Origin: Desulfobacterales bacterium
GTDB lineage: Bacteria > Desulfobacterota > Desulfobacteria > Desulfobacterales > C00003060
Length of the DNA: 9,984 nucleotides
Reading direction: 5' to 3'
Assembly (NCBI GenBank): GCA_030616425.1
Contig: JAUWXJ010000079.1
Location: 1 to 9,984 of the forward strand
The translations under genes and the position numbers were made by a program. Positions 1 through 5,074 of the stretch are shown piece by piece. Position 1 is the first letter of the stretch. Every line of letters starts with the position of its first letter. The notes under the pieces were generated by a model that saw only the letters and a program-made list of their open reading frames with translations, was not told the DNA's origin and searched no databases.

Positions 1-484
1 TGACCTAAATCCATATCCAATTGTGAAGCCTCCCCGCCCCGCCCTGAAGGAGAGATGGCCCTGCCTTTTTGGTGGCCTCGAAACTCGTTGGCTCAGGGAA
101 GAGACCGTAAGTGATCTTGACCGGCCCTGTCCACCCCCACAACCCACTCTTTACCTGCCCTCTTTTGCCGATTAATTGCCTTCTACGCGGCCCCTGTTAG
201 AATTTTTCGCCCTTTTATGCCTGATTGCCCGCATTTTTTCGCTAATAAATAAAAAGGGGCGCCTGCTCTCCATCCAAAACTACTGAATTTCCATCCGTAT
301 TTTGTCCGCAAAAAAAGAGTGTTGCCTTCAAGCGAATTCTATGCATTAAGATATTTTGGTGTTTTTTACACTTCTAGCCTCCTCTGTTGTGTTTTATCGC
401 ATAAGGAGGCTGCTGCACGGATAAAAAGGCAAATCGCCGGTATCACTTTAAACCGCTCTCAAGCAGAGCCAGGAGGGCAAGACC
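1..484. other. non-coding stretch before the PilZ gene
   Basis: I see no convincing gene here; the only open frame (319-561) starts without a ribosome site and overlaps the PilZ gene out of frame. The stretch starts C-rich, turns AT-rich after about 180, and carries copy A of a 58-bp repeat (265-322). The last part presumably holds the PilZ promoter and leader, but I could not fix a clear -35/-10 pair. The leader lacks the conserved core of a GEMM c-di-GMP riboswitch. Confidence 0.6.
265..322 (+). repeat. 58-bp dispersed element, copy A
   Basis: This block matches the minus strand of 7929-7986 at 47 of 58 positions without gaps (hand count). The best part is ATCCAAAACTACTGAATTT, identical in both copies, followed by a conserved GTATTTT and an A-run ending in AGTG. 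It lies about 160 nt upstream of the PilZ start and points toward it. The other copy lies about 80 nt upstream of the LamG-protein start and also points toward its gene. The shared placement suggests a leader or promoter module, or a small mobile element. Its identity is unknown to me. Confidence 0.7.
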
Positions 485-826
485 ATGGGAAAAGAAAAAA
501 GGAAAGCTTTGCGTTTGAAAACTCGTCTCCAGGTGGACTGCAAGCTCAAGGATCAAACTGAACCCATACAGGCAAGTTGCATAGAAATCAGCAAAGGAGG
601 AACAAGTCTCTCTTTACCAGAAGAACTGCCAAAAGGAAAAGATGTGGAATTGGAGATTTGTCTTCCTTCTGGTTCCAAGATCTGTACGCATGGAGAGGTA
701 GTTTGGACGAAAGGCACGACAGCCGACAAAGAAGCGATTGTGACGGGTATAAAGTTTACCAAAATGGACACGTGGAATACTCAGAAAATCATGGGCTATA
801 TTGGTGCTGTTGCGGGGGTTATATAA
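485..826 (+). CDS. PilZ-domain protein (probable c-di-GMP receptor)
   Basis: A single-domain 113-aa PilZ protein, a usual length for stand-alone members. PilZ domains bind cyclic di-GMP through an RxxxR motif and a [D/N]xSxxG motif and pass the signal to motility, secretion or polysaccharide machinery. Here R6-x3-R10 is intact, and the second motif reads E34-I-S36-K-G-G39, so the acidic residue is Glu rather than Asp. The later GEVVW (70-74) and GIKF (88-91) strands are typical of the fold. The hydrophobic tail (about 103-113) is not a clear membrane segment. The start is supported by AGGAGG at 471-476, 8 nt before ATG. No neighbouring gene tells which pathway it serves. Ligand binding is inferred, as the Glu change could weaken it. 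Confidence 0.85.
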   Translation: MGKEKRKALRLKTRLQVDCKLKDQTEPIQASCIEISKGGTSLSLPEELPKGKDVELEICLPSGSKICTHGEVVWTKGTTADKEAIVTGIKFTKMDTWNTQKIMGYIGAVAGVI

Positions 827-861
827 TACCTAAATACGTGTCTGCCGCGCTCCTGCCCTGC

Positions 862-939
862 CCTTACCTAAAACCCTGAATCAACCCGGATCACACTCCT
901 TACGATAGGAAGGCCCGGGCCGTTGATTCAGGGGTAAGG
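862..939. repeat. long imperfect inverted repeat after the PilZ gene
   Basis: CCTTAC (862-867) and CCCTGAATCAAC (874-885) pair perfectly with GTTGATTCAGGG (922-933) and GTAAGG (934-939), interrupted by one six-base bulge. The inner 36 bases can add a short CCGG pairing. No T-run follows, so it is not a standard intrinsic terminator. It could be a 3'-end protecting structure for the PilZ transcript or a small palindromic element. Confidence 0.6.
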
Positions 940-1100
940 CCCTTGTTGCTTGCTGGTTCGATTTGTCGGCTGTGTAGGCCAGGGGCTTTTCTTCTGCGGT
1001 TGAAGGTTCTTTCTTTGACCGCCTTTTCTTTTTGTGGCTGGTGGCCTCCCTCCAATAAAGCACAGACAAAATACCGACCTTTTTCCCATGCGCGTTTTTC

Positions 1101-1127
1101 TTGACATATAATCACAATTTGTTTAAT
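1101..1127 (+). promoter_or_regulatory. sigma-70-type promoter of the isomerase leader
   Basis: A perfect -35 box TTGACA (1101-1106) stands 15 nt before TTTAAT (1122-1127), a five-of-six -10 match. The spacing is short; at 17 nt the hexamer would be TAATGT, a weaker match. Transcription would start near 1134 and run into the terminator at 1210-1249 before reaching the isomerase start at 1278. Confidence 0.5.
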
Positions 1128-1209
1128 GTAACCGCTTGCACGGTCTGATGTGACCTCCGCAGGAATCTTTCATCATCACAAAGTCTTACGCAACAACAAC
1201 ATTGTCACG

Positions 1210-1249
1210 GGGCATCTATTTGAGGCAAACCGAGATGCCCTTTTTGTTT
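1210..1249 (+). terminator. intrinsic terminator in the isomerase leader
   Basis: GGGCATCT (1210-1217) pairs perfectly with AGATGCCC (1233-1240), followed at once by TTTTTGTTT. An inner TTTG/CAAA pairing (1219-1222 with 1226-1229) extends the hairpin. It lies only 28 nt before the isomerase ATG, and that gap is too short for a second full promoter. It therefore either ends a short RNA of about 110 nt or acts as an attenuator with read-through into the gene. Confidence 0.8.
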
Positions 1250-1277
1250 GAACGCTCCGCGATAGGGGGAAAATTGA

Positions 1278-2270
1278 ATGCAGGAAAAACATAAAAGAAC
1301 ATTTTGGGCGCTAACAACAGCTTTAGCTCTGGCACTATCTGCTTCGCTCTCAGCGGCAACAGAAAAGAAGCCTTTACAAGACAAAGTTGCAATCGTTAAC
1401 GGGTCGGTGATCACGAAGGCAATTTTTGACAGAGAGATGGCTTCTGTCCAACGGCAGCTCCTCAGAACGGGAAGGCCCCCGGACGGGTCGCAGCCGGATA
1501 CGAAAAAGGAAGCCCTCGAAATGCTGATCAACCGTGAGTTGCTCTATCAGGAAAGCCAAAACAAGGGGGTCAAGATTGACAAGGCCGCAATCGATGAACA
1601 GATGAAGACCCTCAAGAAACGCTTTACCGACGATGCCAAGTTTAAGGAAGTATTAAGCAAGATGAAGACGTCTGAGGCTTCCATAAGATCCCATTTTAAG
1701 CAGGGGCTGGCCATTCAGCAATTCATCGACTCGGAGATCGCACAAAAGGTGACAATTCCTGACAAGGACCTCAAGGAATACTACGACAAAAATCCACAGT
1801 TTTTTAAACAACCAGAAAAGGTGCGGGCCAGCCACATCCTGATCCGGGTTGCCCCCAAGGCTAAGGAAGCGCAGAAGGCCGAAGCACGCAAAAAGCTCAA
1901 GGATGTCCAAAAAAAGCTCAAAAAAGGAGCGGACTTTTCAGCTCTTGCTAAAGAGTCCTCCCAGTGTCCCAGCAGTTCCCGGGGTGGGGACTTGGGCTAC
2001 TTCACCCGGGGGCAACTGGTCAAACCTTTTGAGGATGTGGCCTTTGCTTTAAAACCAGGTGAGGTGAGCGGAATCGTTGAGACCAATTTTGGATACCACC
2101 TGATTAAAGTTATAGAGAAAAAACCCGGGTCCGTGATCGCATACGACGAGGTCAAAGACAAACTCGGGCAACATTTAAAGCAGGACAAAGTGCAGAAAGA
2201 GGTAGGTCTGTACGTCGAAAAACTGAAGGAAAAGGCAAAGATTGAGATATTTCTGACAGAAACTCCGTGA
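1278..2270 (+). CDS. periplasmic peptidyl-prolyl isomerase, SurA/PpiC (parvulin) type
   Basis: A 330-aa secreted folding factor. Residues 1-27 form a signal peptide: a basic start KHKR, a hydrophobic core ALTTALALALSASL and an A-x-A-like exit. Residues 35-170 are a SurA_N-like helical chaperone region, including AIVNGSVITKAIFDREM. Residues 181-280 are a parvulin rotamase domain with VRASHILIRV at its start, then GGDLGYFTRGQLVKPFEDVA and FGYHLIKV. Such proteins bind unfolded polypeptides after export and catalyse cis/trans proline isomerisation, often for outer-membrane proteins. The lysine-rich linker and C-terminal helix (285-325) are usual for the family. AGGGGGA (1264-1270) sits 7 nt before ATG. 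There is no partner gene in the operon. The precise orthology (surA, prsA or ppiC-like) is left open. Confidence 0.92.
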   Translation: MQEKHKRTFWALTTALALALSASLSAATEKKPLQDKVAIVNGSVITKAIFDREMASVQRQLLRTGRPPDGSQPDTKKEALEMLINRELLYQESQNKGVKIDKAAIDEQMKTLKKRFTDDAKFKEVLSKMKTSEASIRSHFKQGLAIQQFIDSEIAQKVTIPDKDLKEYYDKNPQFFKQPEKVRASHILIRVAPKAKEAQKAEARKKLKDVQKKLKKGADFSALAKESSQCPSSSRGGDLGYFTRGQLVKPFEDVAFALKPGEVSGIVETNFGYHLIKVIEKKPGSVIAYDEVKDKLGQHLKQDKVQKEVGLYVEKLKEKAKIEIFLTETP

Positions 2271-2366
2271 TGCCTGAAACTTCATCTTATCTGATTATGC
2301 TCGAAAGTTCCGGAGAGACCTGACTTTCGATATACAGCTAACACAGATCCTGTAACCGCTTCTTAT

Positions 2367-2393
2367 ATGGTGGGGTGGCACTCTCCATTTTTT
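2367..2393 (+). terminator. possible weak terminator after the isomerase gene
   Basis: ATGG (2367-2370) can pair with CCAT (2385-2388), with further G-C pairs inside across a mismatch, and a run of six T follows (2388-2393). The stem is short and imperfect, so this is only a candidate end for the isomerase transcript. Confidence 0.35.
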
Positions 2394-2449
2394 AATTGAA
2401 ATTAGATGACAAACCAAGTCCTTGACCAACCAAAGCCTAGGAGGATGCC

Positions 2450-2632
2450 ATGACACAAAAAGCATTAAAGCTCTTTCAGCTTCTCCTGCAAGTTTTTGCT
2501 GTTTATACAATACTTGACAAACAATTCCTTGTGCCGTTGCTCTGCCTGGCAACCGCCTACTTGATCGGGAAATATGCAATAGATTCTACAATTACCGGCA
2601 TAGAGGAGGCCGTGGAGGCCAAGCCGGCTTAG
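2450..2632 (+). CDS. small two-helix membrane protein, unknown function
   Basis: A 60-aa protein I do not recognise. It has a basic start (MTQKALK), a hydrophobic stretch at about 8-22 (LFQLLLQVFAVYTIL), a short D-K turn, a second hydrophobic stretch at 26-42 (FLVPLLCLATAYLIG), and an acidic tail IEEAVEAKPA. This pattern fits an inner-membrane hairpin with both ends on the cytoplasmic side. AGGAGG (2439-2444) lies 5 nt before ATG, a strong ribosome site that argues the gene is real despite its size. It follows the isomerase by 180 nt on the same strand, with a possible weak terminator in between. Function cannot be read from the sequence. Confidence 0.65.
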   Translation: MTQKALKLFQLLLQVFAVYTILDKQFLVPLLCLATAYLIGKYAIDSTITGIEEAVEAKPA

Positions 2633-2721
2633 TCTGAGTGAGTAAACTCTCTCTTCAGGCCCCGCTTTTCTCAGGCCATACCATCGCCTCTCAAGTTTCG
2701 GCAACTATTTGAACCGCAAAA

Positions 2722-2942
2722 GCGAGCGCATTCCCCGCCGCAGACGGACGGGGGCGAGCGCCTAAATAACCACCTGCACAGCAGATGGCTTTGTTGAGCG
2801 GCTGCAAGCCGTAAAACAAAGAAGCACGAAGTGCCCTTGTTTAAGTTTGCATGCCCGTGCGGAGCAAGGGGATGCAAACAATCTAAAAATAGTAAACTTC
2901 CTTACGGTCGAAGATTCCCTGCAGCTTGCTGCAGGGTTCTTC
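2722..2942. repeat. cluster of five hairpins (REP-like palindromic region)
   Basis: Five inverted repeats follow one another. GCGC+CCCCG at 2726-2737 pairs with CGGGG+GCGC at 2749-2761. CTTTGTT+CGGCT at 2789-2803 pairs with AGCCG+AACAAAG at 2807-2821. GCAC pairs with GTGC at 2824-2834. GTTTGCATGCCC at 2845-2856 pairs with 2868-2879 with one mismatch. GAAGA+CCCTGCAG at 2910-2924 pairs with CTGCAGGG+TCTTC at 2929-2942. The octamer CTAAATAA occurs near both edges (2762-2769 and 2952-2959). One frame reads KLPYGRRFPAACCRVLQI, which I recall from spurious ORFs over dispersed repeats, but I cannot check this. There is no credible gene. Confidence 0.6.
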
Positions 2943-3049
2943 AAATATCGTCTAAATAAGCCCTTTTTCATCGGTATCTATTGTATGCTTTTTTCGCTCC
3001 TATCACCGATTGTACCACGATTACACAGCAAAAGATTGGGCTATTTGCC

Positions 3050-3078
3050 TTGACATTTTCTCTGTTTTTGAGTATCTA
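3050..3078 (+). promoter_or_regulatory. sigma-70-type promoter of the candidate small RNA
   Basis: A perfect TTGACA (3050-3055) is followed after exactly 17 nt by TATCTA (3073-3078), which keeps the important first TAT of the -10 box but misses the final T. The expected start is near 3085, immediately before the first hairpin of the RNA unit. Confidence 0.55.
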
Positions 3079-3084
3079 TAAAAA

Positions 3085-3169
3085 GACACAATGTTTTGCA
3101 TTTTTCAATTGTGTGCACCTCCTTTTCAGGCCCCCGGTGATCCTGAACCAATACCGGGGGTTTACTTTT
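3085..3169 (+). ncRNA. candidate small RNA or leader with an anti-Shine-Dalgarno segment
   Basis: About 85 nt between a good promoter and a strong terminator. A 5' hairpin pairs ACACAAT (3086-3092) with ATTGTGT (3108-3114). A single-stranded linker (3115-3130) contains CACCTCCTTT (3116-3125), identical to the ten bases at the anti-Shine-Dalgarno end of 16S rRNA. The 3' hairpin is the terminator. RNAs with exposed CCUCC segments are known to block ribosome sites in other bacteria (for example the CcsR and Cuckoo RNAs of alphaproteobacteria), so a trans-acting role is possible. Alternatively the unit is an attenuating leader for the 80-aa gene 47 nt downstream. Confidence 0.5.
3131..3169 (+). 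terminator. strong intrinsic terminator
   Basis: CCCCCGGT (3131-3138) and ACCGGGGG (3153-3160) form a perfect eight-pair GC-rich stem with a 14-nt loop, followed by the T-rich tail TTTACTTTT. No coding gene ends here, so its natural partner is the short transcript starting near 3085. Confidence 0.85.
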
Positions 3170-3215
3170 GCCTAAATGAACAAGTCATGTGAAATAATGC
3201 CAAAGGAGCATATAG

Positions 3216-3458
3216 ATGCAAGAAGACCGTAAGAAGGAAATAGAAGAAATAATAGGTGAAATGAAATGTCCTAAAGGTTTTAGATGCTATGAAGAACGAT
3301 TTGAGGATCTTTGCAAGGCAAAAGATATTGGACTTAAATCATTTCTTGAGTGTTTAGAGGAGAACCCATATGAGTGCCCATTCTCAGTCTCTTTCGGGCG
3401 TTCATATTTTTGCCAATGCCCCCTTCGTGTCTACATTGCCAAGAAATTGAAGAAGTAA
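3216..3458 (+). CDS. seven-cysteine small protein, unknown function
   Basis: An 80-aa soluble protein with a charged N-terminus (MQEDRKKEIEEIIGEMK) and cysteines at 18, 24, 33, 46, 54, 66 and 68. The spacings C18-x5-C24, C46-x7-C54 and C66-x-C68 suggest a metal site (zinc or iron-sulphur) rather than secreted disulphides, as there is no signal peptide. The C-terminus ends in the basic helix VYIAKKLKK. It resembles hypothetical proteins I have seen in deltaproteobacteria, without an assigned role. AAGGAG (3203-3208) is 7 nt before ATG. Codon choice is more AT-rich than in the isomerase gene, which may mean transfer or low expression. It is a single gene, preceded by the terminator-bearing RNA unit and followed by a 16-bp palindrome. 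Confidence 0.8.
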   Translation: MQEDRKKEIEEIIGEMKCPKGFRCYEERFEDLCKAKDIGLKSFLECLEENPYECPFSVSFGRSYFCQCPLRVYIAKKLKK

Positions 3459-3489
3459 CATATAGCATTATCACATAACAGTGGACATA

Positions 3490-3505
3490 TGGCTTTATAA
3501 AGCCA
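3490..3505. repeat. perfect 16-bp palindrome
   Basis: TGGCTTTATAAAGCCA is fully self-complementary and lies 32 nt after the stop of the cysteine-rich protein gene. With no T-run it is not a standard terminator. It could be an operator-like dyad or a 3' stabilising hairpin with a tight loop. Confidence 0.4.
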
Positions 3506-3649
3506 GCCGAAATTCCCCCCTACCCTTCCTTGTTCATTCTTTGTCTATCGTTCCTCGTGTCCGCGTATTCCCCTGGCCTGAATAGGATCCTCTTTTTCTG
3601 CTTACTCTTGTGAAGTTTCAGTTTCATGAATGTGTCAAAAAAGGCTAAA

Positions 3650-3666
3650 TTGGCACAAATTATGCA
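3650..3666 (+). promoter_or_regulatory. sigma-54 promoter match
   Basis: TTGGCAC (3650-3656) followed by ATGCA (3662-3666) places GG (3652-3653) and GC (3664-3665) with exactly ten bases between them, as in the sigma-54 consensus TGGCAC-N5-TTGCW. The only deviation in the -12 element is A for the first T. The predicted start is near 3677, two bases before the ATG of the 89-aa frame. No enhancer-binding site is evident. Confidence 0.45.
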
Positions 3667-3678
3667 TTTAACCTTGGC

Positions 3679-3948
3679 ATGATGAGATACACAAATTGCC
3701 AAGACAGATCAGAGGGGCTAAGGTCCTGTTATCGCAAAGATTTTGCAACGGACTACATATGGTCAACAGGCGAAAAGGCCCAACTCCGCGCCACCGCCCT
3801 ATACCTCATTCAGTCAATTGTCGGGAGGCACGGGGGCAGCGCCGAGGTAGATCTGGCAACAAATACCATCAATATAGACGTTCCAAAAGGGGAACAGGGT
3901 GCTTGCGCTCAAGAGATAGAGGAGCAGGTGGGCACTATGCGCCATTAA
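3679..3948 (+). CDS. possible small protein, unknown function
   Basis: An 89-aa frame. Its C-terminal half (about 36-85) reads like a folded alpha/beta domain: a helix TALYLIQSIV, then HGGSAEVDL, NTINIDVPKG and a helix QEIEEQVG. Third codon positions there are strongly G/C, as expected for coding DNA in this genome. The N-terminal 30 residues look less convincing. The in-frame stop at 3646-3648 limits the start to the two ATGs at 3679/3682, and neither has a ribosome site. If the sigma-54 promoter is real, the mRNA would be almost leaderless. A weak terminator follows at 3982. I do not recognise the family. It could also be a decayed gene fragment. Confidence 0.45.
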   Translation: MMRYTNCQDRSEGLRSCYRKDFATDYIWSTGEKAQLRATALYLIQSIVGRHGGSAEVDLATNTINIDVPKGEQGACAQEIEEQVGTMRH

Positions 3949-3981
3949 CCCGAAGTTCGTTGCCTAGTCTCCATGATATTA

Positions 3982-4015
3982 GGGCATGCTCTCTATGGCA
4001 TGGATTCCCCTTTTT
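3982..4015 (+). terminator. probable terminator after the 89-aa frame
   Basis: GGG (3982-3984) and CATGC (3985-3989) pair with GCATG (3998-4002) and CCC (4007-4009), with a four-base bulge, followed by T5 (4011-4015). It lies 34 nt after the stop of the 89-aa frame, which mildly supports that frame being expressed. Confidence 0.45.
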
Positions 4016-4159
4016 AGACATGACGAAAAAATAGCTGGGGGAAACTCTGAGGTCGGTGGTCTAAAAATTTCTCTCTACAACTTATAAAAGCGTGAGAAGA
4101 GATAACGACCCTGACCCCGGATTCCCCCTTCTCCTTTCAAGGGCCTTGCGCCCATCAAT

Positions 4160-4165
4160 TATAAT
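4160..4165 (+). promoter_or_regulatory. possible -10 box of a short transcript
   Basis: A perfect TATAAT, but without a good -35 box at 16-18 nt upstream. Together with the hairpin and T-run at 4216-4236 it could give an RNA of about 65 nt. Weak evidence. Confidence 0.2.
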
Positions 4166-4215
4166 CTTTCTTTGTTCTACTATGTCACGGATCGGATACT
4201 TTTGTCGTTACATGG

Positions 4216-4236
4216 AGGGGTGCAAGCCCCTTTTTT
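4216..4236 (+). terminator. terminator-like hairpin
   Basis: AGGGG (4216-4220) and CCCCT (4227-4231) form a short GC-rich stem with a six-base loop, followed by an uninterrupted run of six T (4231-4236). No gene ends upstream. Confidence 0.5.
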
Positions 4237-4530
4237 GGTTGCTTGACTTTGTCTATGACTTTAGCAATTGCGGAGAGCCAATAGGGGCAAGGGCTGGGGT
4301 ATATTCAGATTTGGGGCTGAGAGGCGTCTGCTACTTACGTAAAATTTTTTTAGGAAATTTAGGCTCCCCCTTGCGAATTTTTGCGGTTTGGGTGGTTATA
4401 GTAGGTGGCTGAGTGATATAAAGATAGCCAGAGAGTTGTTGATTTTGGTTGATAGTCTTACTGTCCGGCATTCTCAATCCGAGCTACTTTGCCCTGGTTA
4501 GGTAGCAAAAGCCAACACTTGTAAGCCATT

Positions 4531-4731
4531 TTAAGAGCCTGGTCCACTCTTATCTAAACGATCCTTGATGTAAAAGAGGACAAAAAGTGCATTTACAGTA
4601 GCACCGCCCATAATGATCCGTGATTGTTCTGGGAAATGATTCCGTGCTATGTCACGCACAACAACCAAGAGAACTATTGATACTATAAACCATAAAAAGT
4701 ATGCCAATAGTTTCTTTTCAGACCTCTTCAT
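4531..4731 (-). CDS. small two-helix membrane protein (second of a pair), unknown function
   Basis: A 66-aa protein starting MKRSEKKLLAYF. A longer frame exists upstream to 4773, but AAAGGAGG placed 7 nt before the ATG at 4731 decides this start. Basic N-terminus, membrane helix at about 8-24 (LLAYFLWFIVSIVLLVV), a short exposed loop containing RDIARNHFPEQSR, a second helix at about 40-54 (MGGATVNALFVLFYI), then a charged tail KDRLDKSGPGS. This predicts a hairpin with both ends in the cytoplasm. It follows the 69-aa gene after 38 nt on the same strand and is probably co-transcribed with it. Downstream of the Shedu nuclease such a protein might be an accessory, but it could equally be an unrelated resident gene. 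Confidence 0.72.
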   Translation of the reverse strand: MKRSEKKLLAYFLWFIVSIVLLVVVRDIARNHFPEQSRIIMGGATVNALFVLFYIKDRLDKSGPGS

Positions 4732-4769
4732 TTTCAGACCTCCTTTCCTAACCTTTAAGACGTGGGGTT

Positions 4770-4979
4770 TCACAGCTTTTGCAACTCTGCTGATGCCTGA
4801 AACAAAAAACCCACAGCCAAGAAGATTAGGCCAGCGAAAAAAAAGAATGGAGATTTCAATACTAAGACGGGGCGTCCACGTATAATCACACTTTTGACTG
4901 TTCCACTTGCGAGGATCATGAAGCTGGTTCCCGCAAAGCTGACCAACAAGCCAACAATCGTCGTGTATTCTCCAAACAT
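4770..4979 (-). CDS. small two-helix membrane protein (first of a pair), unknown function
   Basis: A 69-aa protein starting MFGEYTTIVGLL. The frame opens earlier, at 5015, but AAGGAG 5 nt before the ATG at 4979 fixes the start. Helix one covers about 7-26 (TIVGLLVSFAGTSFMILASG). A basic beta-like loop KSVIIRGRPVLVLKS follows, then helix two at about 45-63 (FFFFAGLIFLAVGFLFQAS). Ends AELQKL. The central KSVIIRGRPVLVLKS segment between the helices is unusual for so small a protein. It begins 95 nt after the Shedu stop codon with no clear terminator between, so read-through from the defence operon is possible. I do not recognise the family. Confidence 0.72.
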   Translation of the reverse strand: MFGEYTTIVGLLVSFAGTSFMILASGTVKSVIIRGRPVLVLKSPFFFFAGLIFLAVGFLFQASAELQKL

Positions 4980-5074
4980 GAGATCTCCTTTTTCCCTCAA
5001 CCTCTCATTTTTCATTTTCTAAAACCACAAGACCCATCCCCTTTATTTTTGCAGGTCGACAATTTCAGTGCTTT

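Larger units (their letters stand above)
827..1277. other. intergenic region with inverted repeat and leader
   Basis: This 450-nt gap between the PilZ and isomerase genes contains no credible ORF. It holds the inverted repeat at 862-939, a stretch at 940-1095 in which I recognise nothing firm, and the promoter/leader/terminator unit at 1101-1249. A 12-of-13 partial match to the 58-bp repeat occurs near 1067-1079 (GACAAAATACCGA) but is too short to call a copy. Confidence 0.5.
2633..3215. other. 583-nt non-coding gap with hairpin cluster and small RNA unit
   Basis: No supported coding region lies between the 60-aa membrane protein and the cysteine-rich protein. Open frames here have no ribosome site and lie across palindromes. 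The content is the hairpin cluster (2722-2942), a linker of about 100 nt without recognisable signals, the candidate small RNA (3085-3169), and the ribosome site of the next gene at 3203-3208. Confidence 0.6.
3949..4530. other. non-coding gap between convergent blocks
   Basis: The + strand genes end at 3948 and the minus-strand block ends at 4531, so this is a convergent gap. Besides the two terminator-like hairpins I see only an AT-rich patch near 4340-4352 with the palindrome TTACGTAA. The open frame at 4092-4412 crosses the terminator-like hairpin, has a poor composition and no ribosome site, and is not accepted. No clear minus-strand terminator for the defence block was found. Confidence 0.5.

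Noticed and set aside
400..484. Possible GEMM c-di-GMP riboswitch before the PilZ gene
   Set aside because: AGGCAAAT-like bases are present but the conserved GACGCAAAGC core and tetraloop receptor are not.
1067..1085. Third copy of the 58-bp element
   Set aside because: Only GACAAAATACCGA (one mismatch) matches; flanks do not align, so chance cannot be excluded.
2847..3053. 68-aa open frame in the hairpin cluster
   Set aside because: Lies across palindromes, has no ribosome site, and looks like a repeat-derived spurious frame.
3696..4034. 112-aa open frame overlapping the 89-aa frame
   Set aside because: Arginine/glycine-rich shadow of the 3679-3948 frame, running through its terminator.
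4092..4412. 106-aa open frame on the + strand
   Set aside because: GTG start without ribosome site, crosses a terminator-like hairpin and a TATAAT, and the translation has no domain-like pattern.
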